Shown here piece by piece: positions 63,238-64,000 of a stretch of DNA of 64,000 bases. Numbering within the stretch: the stretch's first letter is position 1; the number at the start of each line of letters is the position of its first letter. A program made the position numbers and the translations under genes. Source of the DNA: Skermania piniformis (GTDB taxonomy: Bacteria > Actinomycetota > Actinomycetes > Mycobacteriales > Mycobacteriaceae); NCBI RefSeq assembly GCF_019285775.1, contig NZ_CP079105.1:3542603-3606602 (forward strand), in the 5' to 3' direction. The notes under the pieces are model-generated. The model did not search any database and was not told the origin of the DNA. It saw only the letters and a list, made by a program, of their open reading frames with translations.

Positions 63238-63255
63238 ACATAAGATTCTTTATGT
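63238..63255 (+). promoter_or_regulatory. Dyad upstream of TetR gene
   Basis: ACATAA-GATTCT-TTATGT, an 18-bp inverted repeat 26 bp before the GTG of the TetR gene. A plausible autoregulatory operator; a related AT-rich ATAAG motif occurs before the next gene. Confidence 0.5.
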
Positions 63256-63281
63256 CATGCCGGATCGCCGAAGGAGAACCC

Positions 63282-63836
63282 GTGCGTCAAACCGTGACTC
63301 GTGCAGACTATTTCGAAGCGGCCTTGCGGATCCTCGCCACGGACGGCCACCGCGCGCTCAAGATGTCCGCGCTCTGCAAGATGCTGGGCGTCACGACCGG
63401 ATCGTTCTACAACTACTTCGGCAACTGGGCCGAGTTCACCCCACAATTGCTCGACTATTGGGAGAAAGAGCAGACGGTTCGGATCGACGAGCTGTCGAAC
63501 CGAGCCGCAACACCGAGTGCCCGAATCTCGGTCCTGAAAGAACTCGCCAGCCAGCTGCCGCACGAGTCCGAGACCGCCATTCGGGCCTGGAGCAATGCCG
63601 ACCCCCTCGTCGCCACCTTTCAGAAGCGGGTCGACCAGGAACGGCTCGCCGCATTGCGCGGGGCGATCGCCGACATCGTGCCCGACCCCGCGATGACGGA
63701 CCTGCTGGCCGTGATGGGCGTCGGGCTGCTCGTCGGCGTGCAGTCGATCCGGTCCCCGGTCGACCGGGGCGAGCTGCATCGCGTTCTCGACGAGTACGAG
63801 CGAGCGTTGCTCCGGCACGCCGCACTGATCGACTGA
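63282..63836 (+). CDS. TetR-family transcriptional regulator
   Basis: 184 residues from GTG 63282, following AAGGAGA. HTH at about 15-45 (RALKMSALCKMLGVTTGSFY, NYFGNWAEFTPQL). The C terminus is the ligand domain (about 80-180). It immediately precedes an acyl-CoA synthetase gene in the same orientation, which it probably controls along with itself. Confidence 0.85.
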   Translation: MRQTVTRADYFEAALRILATDGHRALKMSALCKMLGVTTGSFYNYFGNWAEFTPQLLDYWEKEQTVRIDELSNRAATPSARISVLKELASQLPHESETAIRAWSNADPLVATFQKRVDQERLAALRGAIADIVPDPAMTDLLAVMGVGLLVGVQSIRSPVDRGELHRVLDEYERALLRHAALID

Positions 63837-63892
63837 CCGCTCCGACAAGGTTTGACGCCCCCGAAGATCGGCGGCAAACCTCTGGCGGAGGA

Positions 63893-63921
63893 ACATAATA
63901 TAAGTTATCTTTTAATAGCGG
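63893..63921 (+). promoter_or_regulatory. AT-rich operator-like site before acyl-CoA synthetase gene
   Basis: The only AT-rich stretch in this GC-rich area, containing ATAAGTTAT and TTTTAATA. It shares ATAAG with the dyad before the TetR gene. Followed by a GGAAAGGAG ribosome binding site. Confidence 0.4.
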
Positions 63922-63933
63922 AAAGGAGTTCTC

Positions 63934-64000
63934 ATGTACCTCACCCAGGCGCTGCATCGATGGGCAGCCACCACCCCCGACCGACCCGCGACCAGCTACG
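63934..64000 (+). CDS. Acyl-CoA synthetase (3' end outside window)
   Basis: Only the first 22 codons are present: MYLTQALHRWAATTPDRPAT. That is the usual N terminus of FadD-type AMP-forming acyl-CoA synthetases. ATG follows GGAAAGGAG. Gene runs past the end of the window. Confidence 0.7.
   Translation, partial: MYLTQALHRWAATTPDRPATSY

Noticed and set aside
1-64000. CRISPR arrays
   Set aside because: No regularly spaced direct repeats with unique spacers were seen; the tandem repeats found are short and in coding sequence.

Overview
The window is high-GC actinobacterial DNA from the order Mycobacteriales, most like a Nocardia/Rhodococcus-type organism. A mycothiol synthase, a GlnR-type regulator, several GTG starts and probable leaderless starts point to this. 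So does a block whose gene order matches M. tuberculosis Rv0824c to Rv0812: desA1, dusB, an LCP protein, phoU, pstB, mshD, glnR, lmeA, thiX, a Cys-rich leader, sseA, sseC, a nitrobindin and pabC. I do not name a genus.

Region by region. (1) 1-4286: two tandem near-identical cytochrome P450 genes with a small 3Fe-4S ferredoxin between them; the second is split by a 1.35 kb IS3-family element with an exact 3-bp target duplication. (2) 4273-9714: a ROK sugar kinase, a large membrane pseudokinase with six Cys-rich extracellular repeats, a 40-residue membrane peptide, a DUF5709 protein, and a membrane protein whose cytoplasmic tail is a TetR-type ligand domain without a DNA-binding domain. (3) 9924-23947: a decayed integrative island bounded by a 47-bp direct repeat of the 3' part of tRNA-Phe. 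It holds a dead tyrosine integrase, an excisionase fragment, an integrase C-terminal piece at the other end, many IS elements (one ISL3 nested in an IS3), an intact three-gene operon (TIGR04255 protein, HTH protein, 'QTCDI' protein), the two ends of a broken type ISP restriction enzyme, and an intact DUF262/DUF1524 (GmrSD-like) protein with a tiny zinc-ribbon ORF upstream. This is the most defence-island-like part, and the three-gene operon is the best candidate for an undescribed system. (4) 23906-31378: tRNA-Phe, tRNA-Asp, a secreted peptide, an enoyl-reductase-like dehydrogenase, a second mobile zone with two serine-recombinase remnants and an IS3 element, tRNA-Glu, a TetR regulator and tRNA-Lys.

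(5) 31548-53731 is the conserved core. It covers membrane and DUF937 proteins and the acyl-ACP desaturase, then an accessory catabolic insertion (Old Yellow Enzyme, TetR, truncated flavin monooxygenase, VOC protein, small protein, alpha/beta hydrolase). After that come DusB, LCP ligase, PhoU, the PstSCAB phosphate transporter, MshD/GlnR, LmeA, ThiX, and a sulfur operon (DUF4395, SseA, SseC) behind a leaderless poly-cysteine leader peptide, then nitrobindin. (6) 53811-64000: an acyl-CoA ligase, a TfoX-like protein, small ORFs and a DHFR fragment. Then comes the cydABDC operon (cytochrome bd oxidase plus its thiol exporter) behind a striking double-dyad operator, followed by pabC, a TetR regulator and the start of an acyl-CoA synthetase.

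Functional themes are phosphate uptake and its control, sulfur/cysteine homeostasis, low-oxygen respiration, lipid and xenobiotic oxidation, and mobile or defence DNA. All assignments come from reading motifs and context; no database search was run.
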